Source: Camarhynchus parvulus
Taxonomy: Eukaryota; Chordata; Aves; Passeriformes; Thraupidae
DNA length: 64,000 nucleotides
Direction: 5' to 3'
NCBI RefSeq assembly: GCF_901933205.1
Contig: NC_044599.1
Span: 3,032,681-3,096,680 of the forward strand
Part shown: piece by piece, positions 28,480 through 38,124 of the stretch
Layout: every line of letters begins with the position of its first letter
Numbering within the stretch: position 1 is the first letter of the stretch
Translations under genes and position numbers: made by a program
The notes under the pieces: generated by a model
Told to the model about the DNA's origin: nothing
The model's database searches: none
Seen by the model: the letters and a program-made list of their open reading frames with translations, nothing else

Positions 28480-28760
28480 GCGTCCTCGGTACTTACCTTG
28501 CCCGGATTCCCAGCGTTCTCTCCCCCAAGCCCCTCGTTCTCCCCCCGCCGCCGCTCCGCTCTCACCGCGCTCCGTTCCCGCCGCGGCGGTTCCGTTTGTG
28601 AGGCGCGGAGGGGGCGCGGCCTCCTCTCCCGCCACAGCGGAGCTGGGCCGCTTGGAACGGACGGCGCGCGTCCTGCCCGGGGCGCGTCCTGCCCGGGGGC
28701 GGCCTGGGGCCGTCCGGAGCGGAGTCCGGAGCGTCGTTTGGGGACTCCGGGGCGGTTCGG
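28480..28760 (-). promoter_or_regulatory. CpG promoter and non-coding first exon of the FADD-like gene
   Basis: A perfect donor GGGCAAG|GTAAGT on the minus strand at 28497/28496 follows a CpG-rich segment (28,500-28,760). A fitting acceptor, GTGTCCCAG|CAGTGAC at 28033-28032, precedes the ATG at 27995. Transcription by host promoter with a 5'-UTR intron argues the gene is expressed. Pairing of the two sites is inferred. Confidence 0.6.
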
Positions 28761-28789
28761 GAGTGCGGGGAGTGAGTTCTGGGCCCAGT

Positions 28790-29360
28790 GTCCAGCCCCG
28801 AGTGCCCCAAGTGCTTCCAGTATCTCCCAATAATCCTCCATCCCCCCCAGTCCTTCAGTCACTTCCAGTACCCCCAGTTACCCCCAATCCCTCAAACCCC
28901 CAGTATCCCCCAGTTCCCCAGTCTCTCCCGTAAACCCCCAGTCCCCTGGTACTCCCAGCCACCCAAGTCTTTCCAATGGTCCAGTCCCCCCAGTATTCTC
29001 CAGCCCCTCCATTCCCCCAGTTCCCCCCAGTAACCCTGAGTAAGCCCTCAGTAGTCCCTGCAATTCCTTAGTCCCTCCAGTATCGCCCAACTCACCCCAG
29101 TCCACCCCAGTCCTCCAGCACCCTCCAGTGGCCTCCAGGCCCACTAGTATCGCCCCAATTCCCCAGTCTCCGCAGCCCCCCAGTTTCCCAGTCCGCCCAG
29201 TATTCCCCAATCCCCCCAGCAACCCCCAGTTCCCAGAGAATCCCCCAATTCCCCATTCTCTCCATTATCTCTGACACCCCAGTGTATCCCAATCCCCTCA
29301 GTCAGTAGCCCCCATATCCCCGTGTATCCCCCACACCCCCCAGCGTCCCCAGAGTGTCCC
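28790..29360. repeat. CCCCCAGTATCCCCCAGTT minisatellite
   Basis: About 570 bases of 9-14-base units (CCCCAGTNNCCCCAATCC), C-rich on the plus strand. No gene seen. 29,400-30,000 is GC-rich unique sequence with a poly-T tract at 29462-29473 and nothing I recognise. Confidence 0.75.
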
Positions 29361-30027
29361 CCCAGTGTGTCCCCCAACCAGCCTGACCTGGCCACCCCTC
29401 CCCCGACTGCCCCAAGTCCGTCCCTCCACCGATGGTGGGAGGGTCCTTATTGTTCCTCCCTCTTTTTTTTTTTTGGGTGGGGGGGTTGGCTCCCTCCCAG
29501 GGGTGAGTTTGGTGGGGGTCGCCCTGGATGGATTTGGGCTTGTCGGAGGCCTCCCCCCGCAGCGCGCTGCGGCACTGGCGGCCTCGCGGGAGCCCTTCCC
29601 TTCGCCCGGCTTCGTCCGGTGCCCCTGAGCCCCCCGTGCTCCCCAACAGTGGTGAGTGGCCACCGGGGACATCCCCCCCAAACTGAGAGTGAGCAATTCC
29701 CCTCGTCCCCGCCGTGTCCTTTCTTTTTTCCGCTTCCCCTTCCGAGAGCTCCGCCGCGACTGCTGAGTTGCGGGAGGAGGGGCGAGAGGGAGCGACCCCT
29801 CCCCAGATATAGGGGTTCCTCCATGGGGGAGTGGGAGGGGCTGTGGGGTGGGACGAGGACAGTGCCATCATGTCACTGTGTGTGTGACCCCAGCGTCAGT
29901 AGGGGCCCGGAGAGGCTTCGGGCAGGCCGAACCTCCCTTGGGACCGGCAGCGGCCCCCCCGTGGGGTGCGTGGGGTGTCCTCGGGTCACCCCAGTTCTCT
30001 CCCTGCCCCCTCTCTCCCCCCCGGCAG

Positions 30028-30202
30028 GGTCCTTCCAGCCAGGGGACGGCGGCAATGGACGCTGCGGGGGAAGGGTGGGGGGGGGTCGGCCCCCTGAGAC
30101 CTCCCCCGGCCCCACGGATCCCCGGGAAACCCCACTGCTCGAGGGCCCCCCACAGATGAGACCTCTCCACCTCCTGCCAAAGAGGCCCCTGGCCACGGTA
30201 AG
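30028..30202 (+). other. Possible 5' coding exon of the zinc-finger locus
   Basis: The stretch is bounded by a good acceptor (CTCCCCCCCGGCAG) and donor (GGCCACG|GTAAGAGG) and is open in frame. Its proline-rich translation carries no domain I recognise. It sits about 450 bases upstream of a zinc-finger segment on the same strand, so it could be an upstream exon of that gene. Confidence 0.3.
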
Positions 30203-30639
30203 AGGTTCTGAGGGAGCCTCCTGGAATCGTGGAGGGGGGGTGGGTGCTTTTTCTGGGGTCCCTTAGGGACCTGCAATGGGGGAGACCCTGCCCTTGTGGT
30301 ACAGGGAGACCTCAAACCTCAGGGAGGGACCCGGGTCCCGGGGGGTCCCAGGGATGGGGGCGGGTTGTGGTGCCACGGTGTGAAGGGACCCCGCTCCCAG
30401 AGAATGGAGGTGACCCCATCCCAGAGTAAGGGAATCTTAGGAATGTTGGGGCGGCCCATTCCCATGGCACAGGGGTACCTCAATTCCAGGGTAAGGGGGG
30501 ACAGAGATGTGAGAATATCCCGCACCCATCGTGTGGGGGTACCCCAGTTCCAAGGTATTCCCCTTTTCCATGTCTCAGGATACAGGGGTGTCACATTCCT
30601 GTGGCCTGGGGGTACACCAGTTCCAGGGTCTGGGGGTGC

Positions 30640-30990
30640 TCCAGGGATGTGGGAAGGGCTTCAGCCAGAATCCCAACCTGGCCACGCACCGGCGCATCCA
30701 CACCAGGGAGAAGCTCTTCGGCTACCGGGACTGCGGGAAGCGCTTCGGGGAGAGCTCGGCGCTGGTGCAGCACCGGCAGATGTACACCGGGGAGCAGCCG
30801 TACACATGCAGGGAATGCGGGAAGAGCTTCAGCGTCAGCTCCAGCCTGCGGCAACACCACCGTACGCATGGCTGAGAGCAGCCCCACCTCTGCCCTGAGT
30901 GTGGGGACACTTTCTGGAACCCTGGCCAGCTCCAGAGGCACCGCAGGGGGCATGGGAACCGTGACACCTGGATGGGCATCAGGACACCTG
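30640..30990 (+). pseudogene. Decayed C2H2 (Kruppel-type) zinc-finger exon
   Basis: Four consecutive 28-residue finger modules are visible. Finger 1 ([19 protein letters not shown]) lacks its first cysteine. Finger 2 ([20 protein letters not shown]) has Tyr in place of the first Cys and Tyr in place of the last His. Finger 3 ([20 protein letters not shown]) is intact. A TGA at 30873-30875 stands in the inter-finger linker where Gly is expected, and finger 4 (LCPECGDTFWNPGQLQRHRR) follows in the same frame after the stop. Lost ligands plus the stop indicate a pseudogene or a three-finger truncated protein. Gene identity unknown. Confidence 0.75.
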
Positions 30991-31230
30991 GATGGGGTTG
31001 GGACACATGGGTGGGGATAGGGACATCGTGATGGGGACACTAGGATGAGGATGGGGAGGAGGGGATGGGATGGGGACAAGGACAGCAGGGCTGGGGCACA
31101 AGGATGGAGATGTGTTGGCTTGGCACAGCCTGGTTTTTGGCAGGGGGAAGGGGGTGCCACAGGGATGGCTTCTTTGAGAAGCTGCTAGAAGCTTCCACCA
31201 TGTCTGACATAGCCAATCTCTGATGGCTGT

Positions 31231-32143
31231 TGTGAGAGTCTGTCCGAAATCCTGCATTTTTCTGCCTCACGATTGCCAAAAAGACCGCCGAAAGACCTGC
31301 TGAGCCAGTGCAGGGTGGGGAAGTTGTGTGCCTCTTAGCTACCGGTCTCCATAGGTAGTTACCTGTCGACTTCATGGGACATTCTGCCCCCTGATTCCAA
31401 ACAATGGATCTGGACTCCCCGCCTCTCGGCCTGGCTGGCTTTGGACTGTGCAAATGGCCCCTTTCCAACAAGGAGACCCCCTGCCTGCCTTCAACCATCG
31501 TGACAAATAAAGAGAGATGCGGGCTTCTTCATCGAAGGATCAAGACAATAAGACCCTGTATCACCAGACCCCCTTGTACCTTCTTCTAAAGACTGGGACT
31601 GAACTACCAAAACTTGCCCCCCCCCAGCTCGGTGGTGGGGAGGGAGAGCTGTGCTGTTGGGAGGGGGGAAAATTGCCCAGAACTGAAGCGCGGGCACTGA
31701 AGCACGAAAACAATGGTTTCTGTTAGTCATCTGGACTCCGAGTACCTGTACCCCGAGTTCTGTGTTCTTTCCCCCCTTTTCGTGATTTCGGTTGTGAAAC
31801 CGCTTCCCTTCCCCCAACGAACAACAGTATAATTAGGATCCCAGAACAGCTGTCCCCTTGAGATCTCCCCAGGACCTGGTACCCTGCTGGACCTCTGACA
31901 GCTGGACCGCGAGAAGCAAGACCACGGTTTTGGTAGCTATAGCCCATATCCTTTCCTTCCTCCCTCTTTTTCCTTGTCTTTTCCTCTTCTCTCCGGTTCC
32001 CCCCTTTCACCAACGCCATTCTGCTGTGATTTTCAATAAAACTGTATCTGATTTGTTGCCGTAAATCCTCTGTGCCTTTCTGGTTATTTTGCACCTAAAA
32101 AATCAACCCCATCATCTGCACCCCCCTGGGTCTGATCGGGACA
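31231..32143 (+). repeat. 5' LTR of provirus A
   Basis: 913 bases, TG...CA ends. A polyadenylation signal AATAAA lies at 32035-32040 with U5 of about 85 bases after it. Open frames inside are artefacts. Confidence 0.92.
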
Positions 32144-32147
32144 TAAT

Positions 32148-32165
32148 TGGTGTCACGGACAGGAT
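32148..32165 (+). other. Primer-binding site of provirus A, tRNA-Ser type
   Basis: TGGTGTCACGGACAGGAT begins four bases after the LTR. From memory it differs at two positions from the complement of the 3' end of vertebrate tRNA-Ser(CGA). A match to other tRNAs I considered (Lys, Pro, Leu, Asp) is poorer. Confidence 0.65.
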
Positions 32166-32339
32166 TCCAGTAGCCAAAGAGATTTGCAGGGTCTGTGAAG
32201 TCTGTAACAGGAGAGGGTGTCTCTCGCAAACTACACACACCTAAAAAGCAAATCTCAAGCTCAATTGGGTATTTAGGCTACGGAATTGTCACAAAAGATT
32301 TTTTGGTGCAAAACAGGGGTAACTGAATGAACTAAGTAT

Positions 32340-32530
32340 ACTGGATTACTGACACTGAGTACACTGGACTGCTGGAACTGAGTAACACTGAACTGCTGTA
32401 TTTTTGTGAAACTGAGTAACACTGAACTGCTGTATTTTTTGTGAAACTGAGTAAAATTGAACTGCTGTTTTGTTTTGTTTTTTGAGACTGAGTAAACTGT
32501 ACTGCTGTATTTGTGTAAAACTGAGTTGTC
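32340..32530 (+). repeat. Tandem repeat in the provirus A leader
   Basis: Four or five units of about 40-50 bases, each with CTGAGTAACACTGAACTGCTG then GTATTTTTGTGAAA. The last units carry a T-rich expansion (TGTTTTGTTTTGTTTTTTGAG). Confidence 0.85.
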
Positions 32531-32783
32531 TAGAAAGGGAGGGACAGACCTGAGAAGCCGAACAGTGCCTTCTAGACAAAATCGTCCCTCCACTTACACA
32601 CGGGGATGAGGGGTGGCACAGCGCTGGCTGAGTAGCTTTTTCCCTGTTGTAAGTACTGAACCCTTCAAAAAGGAAACGTTTGTGTGTGTGTGTGTATCCA
32701 GAGAGACGAAGGGGACACTGAAAATCTGTATCATTGTGTAACTTAAGCTTACAGAGCAACTCTCTGGTATAATTCTAGTCCCT

Positions 32784-33038
32784 TTGCACAAAATGAGCGA
32801 ACATCTAAATCTGAAAGTAAAAGGTGACTTTTATTCGTTGCTCGCTAAATACAATGCAAAGCCATCACCTGGCGGAGAAACTTGGGCGGAGAACAATTGG
32901 TTTAATCTGGAAAGTGTCATTGATAGAGTATGTTCTCTGCAACATGAATCAAAATTCAAAATGGGCAAAAATAAGAACATTCTTTGCTCAGTTCTGGGAG
33001 CCTGCCTCACTGCCGCCGTAGAAACTCGCTTTAAGTGA
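32784..33038 (+). CDS. Short gag-like frame of provirus A
   Basis: 84-residue frame starting MHKMSEHLNLKVKGDFYSL. It ends at a TGA and similar-quality coding sequence continues downstream toward the next long frame, so the region has probably suffered a frameshift. No zinc knuckle. I recognise no named domain; position after the leader suggests a Gag-derived N-terminal region. Confidence 0.5.
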   Translation: MHKMSEHLNLKVKGDFYSLLAKYNAKPSPGGETWAENNWFNLESVIDRVCSLQHESKFKMGKNKNILCSVLGACLTAAVETRFK

Positions 33039-33118
33039 AAAAGTGGGGAAAATGCCATCATAGACTCCCTCCAAAACCTAGTTGAAGTTTTGCAAAAACA
33101 ATTGGATGAAGAAACAAT

Positions 33119-34732
33119 TTGTTATGGGCTGCTTTAAGAGAAGAACATGTTAAAAACTCACAGAATGCAGATTCCTCAAAAGAAACAGAGGAGAAAGAAA
33201 CTCCTCACATTAATCAAAATTGCCCTCAAAAAGAATTAACTCTGATGAAAAATTGCGGGAAACACTGCTGTGATAACATGAAACCTCTAATTAAAACAGA
33301 ATACAGCTATATCAATAATGAAGATCTTAACCCGCACAAAACCACTGAAGAAATCCCGTACACTGCTACCAAATTAACAAAACTTGCAAAGCAGTACGGG
33401 CTTCTCCCCCAAAAATCTGAAACAGAATACGTATGCCAACTGTCTCTCACTGGGAGAGATCAGATTCTTTTGTCAGAACAAGAAGCCGGTGGGCTTTGGG
33501 GACATGGGGTGTTCTTAACAACGGCAGACAGACGCATCCCATGGTCCCTAACTCAGCACACAGCTCATTGGGCAGAGGGGCTTAACCCCTTGGAAAGGAG
33601 AGACGCTTTGGTCAGTACCCCTGACCAACTCCAGGAAAACATTCACAGAGCCAGTTGCCTGCAAATAATTCATGAAAAGAAATTAATTCCTAGTTTTGAG
33701 TCACCAATGAGATCACCTGTAAAGCCTGAAATTACCTCTTTAACTCAAGGGCTTTCAGAAACACTTAAACTTACAGCAATTTTCCTTCAGAAAACCATAG
33801 TAACTATGTCTCCTGTAGAAAGACCAAATAAACTTCTTAGTTACCAGAATGACCCTTTTGTTCCCCTTTTTGACTTGCTGAGAAAAAGAATAAAATGGGA
33901 TTGGACTTCTTTCCAGAAGAAAACATTGCAATTGCTGATTTTTGAAGTGACAGCACAACAAGCACAGGACCCTATCCATGCTACAGATCCCTTTCTGGTG
34001 GAGTGGGGATTTACCTCCTCACAGCCTTCAGTACACATTTGGCTGTGGAGTCCTGAGGGTCTGACAAAGCCTGTTGGTTTTTATTCCTGTGGTTTCAAAG
34101 ATGCTGAGAAAAGGTGCAGTGTCTGGGAACAGTTGTTTGTTGTTGGCTTGGCTCTCAGGGAGGTGGAAGAGAACTGGACGATCCAAGAAACTGGGAGCTT
34201 GGGTAGCAGCCAAAATAAACCTGCCTCTATGATTAAAGTAACCCCTCCTCTCTGCCCCGCTCCTGCTAACAGAGAGGGAGAAGACAATGCTCAGGTTAAA
34301 GAACTGTTAACTGTTTGGTGTATTTTCCAAAGTGAGGGACAAAATTATTTTCTTGTCTGTATTTACACCAGGTTCTATGCTATGTTTATATTTGGGCTGG
34401 TCCAGGCCAATGCTTTTAAAAGAGCTGCAGGAGATAACACTGTTAAAGCAATGCAAGGGTGGTTTGGGATTTTCCTAAAACCACAGGAAATTCAATCTGA
34501 TAATGTTTCTCACGTTCCTGTCAAAGGAGTGCAGGATTGGACAGAAGGTGAAAAGATTAAATGGACTTCTAACACCTCTTACTATAGATGGGGGGTAAAT
34601 GAGTGCCCCAAAATCACTGCTTTTTGCCCAACAGCTCCAAGCATAATTTCTTCACTACAGAGACCAGATGATTTCAAGAACCCAGCACATTACACTGGGC
34701 AACCTGTTTTTGTGGACCTCCTGTCACTATAG
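33119..34732 (+). CDS. 537-residue RNase H/integrase-derived frame of provirus A
   Basis: One uninterrupted frame. The N-terminal 230 residues are hydrophilic and unrecognised. About 240-350 resembles the RT connection/RNase H part of class III (ERV-L-like) Pol: PFVPLFDLLRKRIKWDW, then GFYSCGFKDAEKRCSVWEQL. About 400-490 resembles the integrase core, with QSDNVSHV (459-466) at the place of the second catalytic aspartate; the downstream glutamate signature is degraded (YYRWGVNECPK). RT palm and protease are absent, so it cannot be a working Pol. Retention of a long open frame in a recent insertion suggests selection in the family or simply youth. Confidence 0.65.
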   Translation: MLWAALREEHVKNSQNADSSKETEEKETPHINQNCPQKELTLMKNCGKHCCDNMKPLIKTEYSYINNEDLNPHKTTEEIPYTATKLTKLAKQYGLLPQKSETEYVCQLSLTGRDQILLSEQEAGGLWGHGVFLTTADRRIPWSLTQHTAHWAEGLNPLERRDALVSTPDQLQENIHRASCLQIIHEKKLIPSFESPMRSPVKPEITSLTQGLSETLKLTAIFLQKTIVTMSPVERPNKLLSYQNDPFVPLFDLLRKRIKWDWTSFQKKTLQLLIFEVTAQQAQDPIHATDPFLVEWGFTSSQPSVHIWLWSPEGLTKPVGFYSCGFKDAEKRCSVWEQLFVVGLALREVEENWTIQETGSLGSSQNKPASMIKVTPPLCPAPANREGEDNAQVKELLTVWCIFQSEGQNYFLVCIYTRFYAMFIFGLVQANAFKRAAGDNTVKAMQGWFGIFLKPQEIQSDNVSHVPVKGVQDWTEGEKIKWTSNTSYYRWGVNECPKITAFCPTAPSIISSLQRPDDFKNPAHYTGQPVFVDLLSL

Positions 34733-35201
34733 GAGAAGTACCACTGCTGTTCAAAACCTCTCTGACAATTCCATCATTCTAATCCTTTCTGCCTCTTCGT
34801 GGCAGAGTCTGTTGTGTTTGCTTTTACAGAAGAACTCCGAGGGACACGAAGACCTGATAAACCAAGATAACACTAGAGATGGACAACAGAAATAATGTTT
34901 TCCCTTCCCTTTATGATAACACCAGGTGATGATATTACACATAACATGTAAATTAACTGAACTTGAATAAATTGGCTGCCACAATTAAAGATTTGATCAA
35001 ATTACAGCAACCACTGTAGTCATTCTTATTGGCTTTTGTGAACGCACCAGTGGCTGCTATCAAACGTATTACTAAATTGGGAGAAAGTAAACATAAATGA
35101 TCACAATTTGGTAGAAAGGCACTTTCCCCACAGAAATTTGGAAAATAGTCTGAGACAGTGCCACTGACTTTGAAAGAGAATTCCAATCCTGGTGGAACCT
35201 A

Positions 35202-36055
35202 GTGAACTTTACCTATGACCCTGTTTCAAACACAGACACTGCTTTTGTTTCAACTGTACACAATGCTTCTGTACATTTGGTTTTCCCTGTTATAATATTA
35301 AAACTGAATTACGATGGAGCTATTCTCTATCTTTCTGAACATAGAGAATGGGCCCATCAAATTATTAAGAAATGGCAAACTGCTAATTTGGAATTTTGTA
35401 TTGCCCGAGAACAACAAGAGTTCATCTGTGAAAACAATGCAATAATAGCTCAAGACAATTGCAAAATATCTGTCATTTTGCTGTGCTTATAGAAGATGTT
35501 GTAGTAGATACAAAGCATCACTTAAATTTCTGTGCTTGTAATTTTACTAAGATTTCAGGATGTGATTTCTCTTATGAAGTTCCAGTCACTTCTCACTACC
35601 TATTGCAATCCAACTACACACTGCTCCACAAACTGATGCCTACTCCTATTGGGATGAACCTTACCCTGGTAAGACAACTCCTGCTACATCAGGACCTGAT
35701 TGAAATCCTCGAGAAGATCAAGGAAAGCGGGCAGAAGACCCTGGCGACTGTTCATCATGATGTGGGACAAATACACCGAGTCATGGAGAGGGTAAAACAA
35801 GATGCCAGACATAGTTGGTGGGATAGTCTGTTTGGGTGGTCCCCTACTGCCACAGGTGTCCTGAACAGTATGTGTCATCCCATTGCTGTCCTTTTGATTG
35901 CATTTAGTTTTATCTTTTCAGCAGTCCTACTTGTGATGAACTGGAACATGATGAAAAGGTTGAGGAGATTGACGACTATAATCAATGCCCATAGCCTAGC
36001 TGATGTCCTCTACACAGTGGACATCCCCAAAACAGCTGATACAAAGCAGTTATGA
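35202..36055 (+). pseudogene. Env transmembrane-like region of provirus A
   Basis: Two overlapping frames (35202-35492 and 35459-36055) together cover a glycosylated ectodomain with several NxT/S sites and cysteines. The second ends with a membrane-proximal WWDSLFGWSPTATGVLNSMC segment, a hydrophobic membrane span (IAVLLIAFSFIFSAVLLV) and a basic cytoplasmic tail. The frame break at about 35,480 would stop synthesis of the joined protein. The SU part upstream (34,733-35,200) is not recognisable. No clear CX6CC motif. Confidence 0.55.
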
Positions 36056-36440
36056 ATTAATCACATATGCTTTAAAGGAATTCTGATTCTTGAATATGAC
36101 TTGGTTACAATTAATTTTTGATCTGTAGTAAGAATTAATACTTATGATTTGTTTGCTATGTTTCTAAAATTATAAATGATATTGTCATAATTAATTAATC
36201 ATCTTTTGAAACTGTTATATTTGTTTGTTGTTCTTATTCTGATTATTTGTGATTCATTTTTAAATTAATAATATTGTTATAATCAATTAATCATTTTGGA
36301 AAATTGTTAAATTGATTATACAAATGATATTGTTTAAATTAATCAACTATTTTTTGAAATCATTTTGAAATTGTTATAATATTAATCAACCATTTGTGAA
36401 AAATGTTATGATAATCAATATTAATTATGTTTGTTTATTG
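36056..36440 (+). repeat. AT-rich block with TTAATCA/AATTAAT motifs in provirus A
   Basis: About 385 bases, very A/T-rich in an otherwise GC-rich neighbourhood. AATTAATCA, TTAATCAT or AATCAATTAATCA recurs many times in irregular spacing, between Env and a following 60-base pyrimidine tract (36,434-36,500). Confidence 0.75.
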
Positions 36441-36613
36441 TTTCCCTTTTTCCCTCTTTTTCTTCCTTCTCTCTTTATTTTTCCCCTCTTCTTTCCTGAC
36501 ATCTTTATTTCTTCCGGGTTATGCTACCGAAATGCGACGAGTTCCGATCGCCAGCAGCACTCCAGAGTTCTGCCGATGAAGATCCCTCAAGACAATCGTG
36601 AGTCACGGGGTCG

Positions 36614-37518
36614 TGTGAGAGTCTGTCCGAAATCCTGCATTTTTCTGCCTCACGATTGCCAAAAAGACCACCGAAAGACCTGCTGAGCCAGTGCAGGGTG
36701 GGGAAGTTGTGTGCCTCTTAGCTACCTAGGTAGTTACCTGTCGACTTCATGGGGCATCCTGCCCCCTGATTCCAAACAATGGATCTGGACTCCCCGCCTC
36801 TCGGCCTGGCTGGCTTTGGACTGTGCATATGGCCCCTTTCCAACAAGGAGACCCCCCGCCCCGGCCTGCCTTCAACCATCGTGACAAATAAAGATGCGGG
36901 CTTCTTCATCGAAGGATCAAGACAATAAGACCCTGTATCACCAGACCCCCTTGTACCTTCTTGTAAAGACTGGGACTGAACTACCAAAACTTGCCCCCCC
37001 AGCTCGGTAGTGGGGAGGGAGAGCTGTGCTGTTGGGAGGGGGGAAAATTGCCCAGAACTGAAGCGCGGGCACTGAAGCACGAAAACAATGGTTTCTGTTA
37101 GTCATCTGGACTCCGAGTACCTGTACCCCGAGTTCTGTGTTCTTTCCCCCCTTTTCGTGATTTCGGTTGTGAAACCGCTTCCCTTCCCCCAACGAACAAC
37201 AGTATAATTAGGATCCCAGAACAGCTGTCCCCTTGAGATCTCCCCAAGACCTGGTACCCTGCTGGACCTCTGACAGCTGGATCGCGAGAAGCAAGACCAC
37301 GGTTTTGGTAGCTATAGCCCATATCCTTTCCTTCCTCCCTCTTTTTCCTTGTCTTTTCCTCTTCTCTCCGGTTCCCCCCTTTCACCAACGCCATTCTGCT
37401 GTGATTTTCAATAAAACTGTATCTGATTTGTTGCCGTAAATCCTCTGTGCCTTTCTGGTTATTTTGCACCTAAAAAATCAACCCCGTCATCTGCACCCCC
37501 CTGGGTCTGATCGGGACA
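36614..37518 (+). repeat. 3' LTR of provirus A
   Basis: 905 bases, same ends and signals as the 5' copy (AATAAA near 37,410). Main difference is a small deletion at GCTACCTAGGTAG (about 36,721), where the 5' copy has about ten extra bases. No classic polypurine tract is seen directly upstream. Confidence 0.92.
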
Positions 37519-37523
37519 GCTGT

Positions 37524-38124
37524 GAAGATGGACGTGCTGCTGGCCCAATTAGAGAGGTTGGTAACACCTCTGTGATGACATCTTTAAGAAGAAAATCAAA
37601 ACCGTGTTTGCACAGTTTTTTCCCGGGGTGTCAAAGCCCTGCTGCCGGGGCCATCCTTGCGCAGCCTGCAGCAATGCGCTGCAGCCCCCGCTGTCTCAGC
37701 AAGGCCTGCGGTGAGCCTTGCCTGCCTGGCTGCCCCGAGCCAGCTGCACTGCTGGTGGAAAGGGCAGGGACAGTGGCAGCAGCGTCCCCTTCCCAGCACC
37801 CCACATGAGGAGAGGCATTAAATAGCGCCAGCGCCACGGTGGCTGCCACTACCCTGCAATGGCAGCAGGGCTGTATGGCCAACAGTGGAAGCACAACAAG
37901 CAGCTCCCTGATGCAGAACCTAGACAAAATCAACTTAGTGCTGTGTCGGGAATTGAGAGAGACAGGGAGACTGACTCAATTATCAGAATCTGATTTTATT
38001 GTGGGATACAAACACTTATATAGTGTTTCAGGGAGACTAGTAATGTGTACTACCATGATTAGGTTTAAATCACATACACACAGTTAGGGATATAACAACA
38101 TATCTTGCCTGCAGAGTTTATTGG
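37524..38124 (+). other. Unassigned sequence, probably old LTR fragments
   Basis: 37,524-37,940 continues the sequence interrupted by provirus A (with 31,155-31,230) and looks like an older retroviral LTR, with phrases such as GGTTGGTAACACCTCTG. 37,940-38,110 is AT-richer and may belong to another LTR. I cannot name either. Confidence 0.35.

Larger units (their letters stand above)
31231..37518 (+). mobile_element. Provirus A: endogenous retrovirus with paired LTRs, tRNA-Ser-type primer site, ENS-like organisation
   Basis: The element is bounded by LTRs that both start TGTGAGAGTCTGTCC and end GATCGGGACA, with the 5-base duplication GCTGT on each side (31226-31230 and 37519-37523). Inside are a primer-binding site, a tandem-repeat leader, a short gag-like frame, one long frame with RNase H- and integrase-derived segments, an Env transmembrane-like frame and an AT-rich 3' region. 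No RT catalytic motif or protease is visible. The compact plan, with one fused Pol-derived frame between good LTRs, recalls the avian ENS-1/Soprano family; that link is from memory of the family and needs a search. By eye the LTRs differ at about ten bases plus a few indels, so insertion is recent. Confidence 0.88.

Noticed and set aside
31231..32143. Coding frames of 60-150 residues inside the LTRs of provirus A
   Set aside because: Present in both LTRs by descent, no start context or domain; ordinary LTR sequence.
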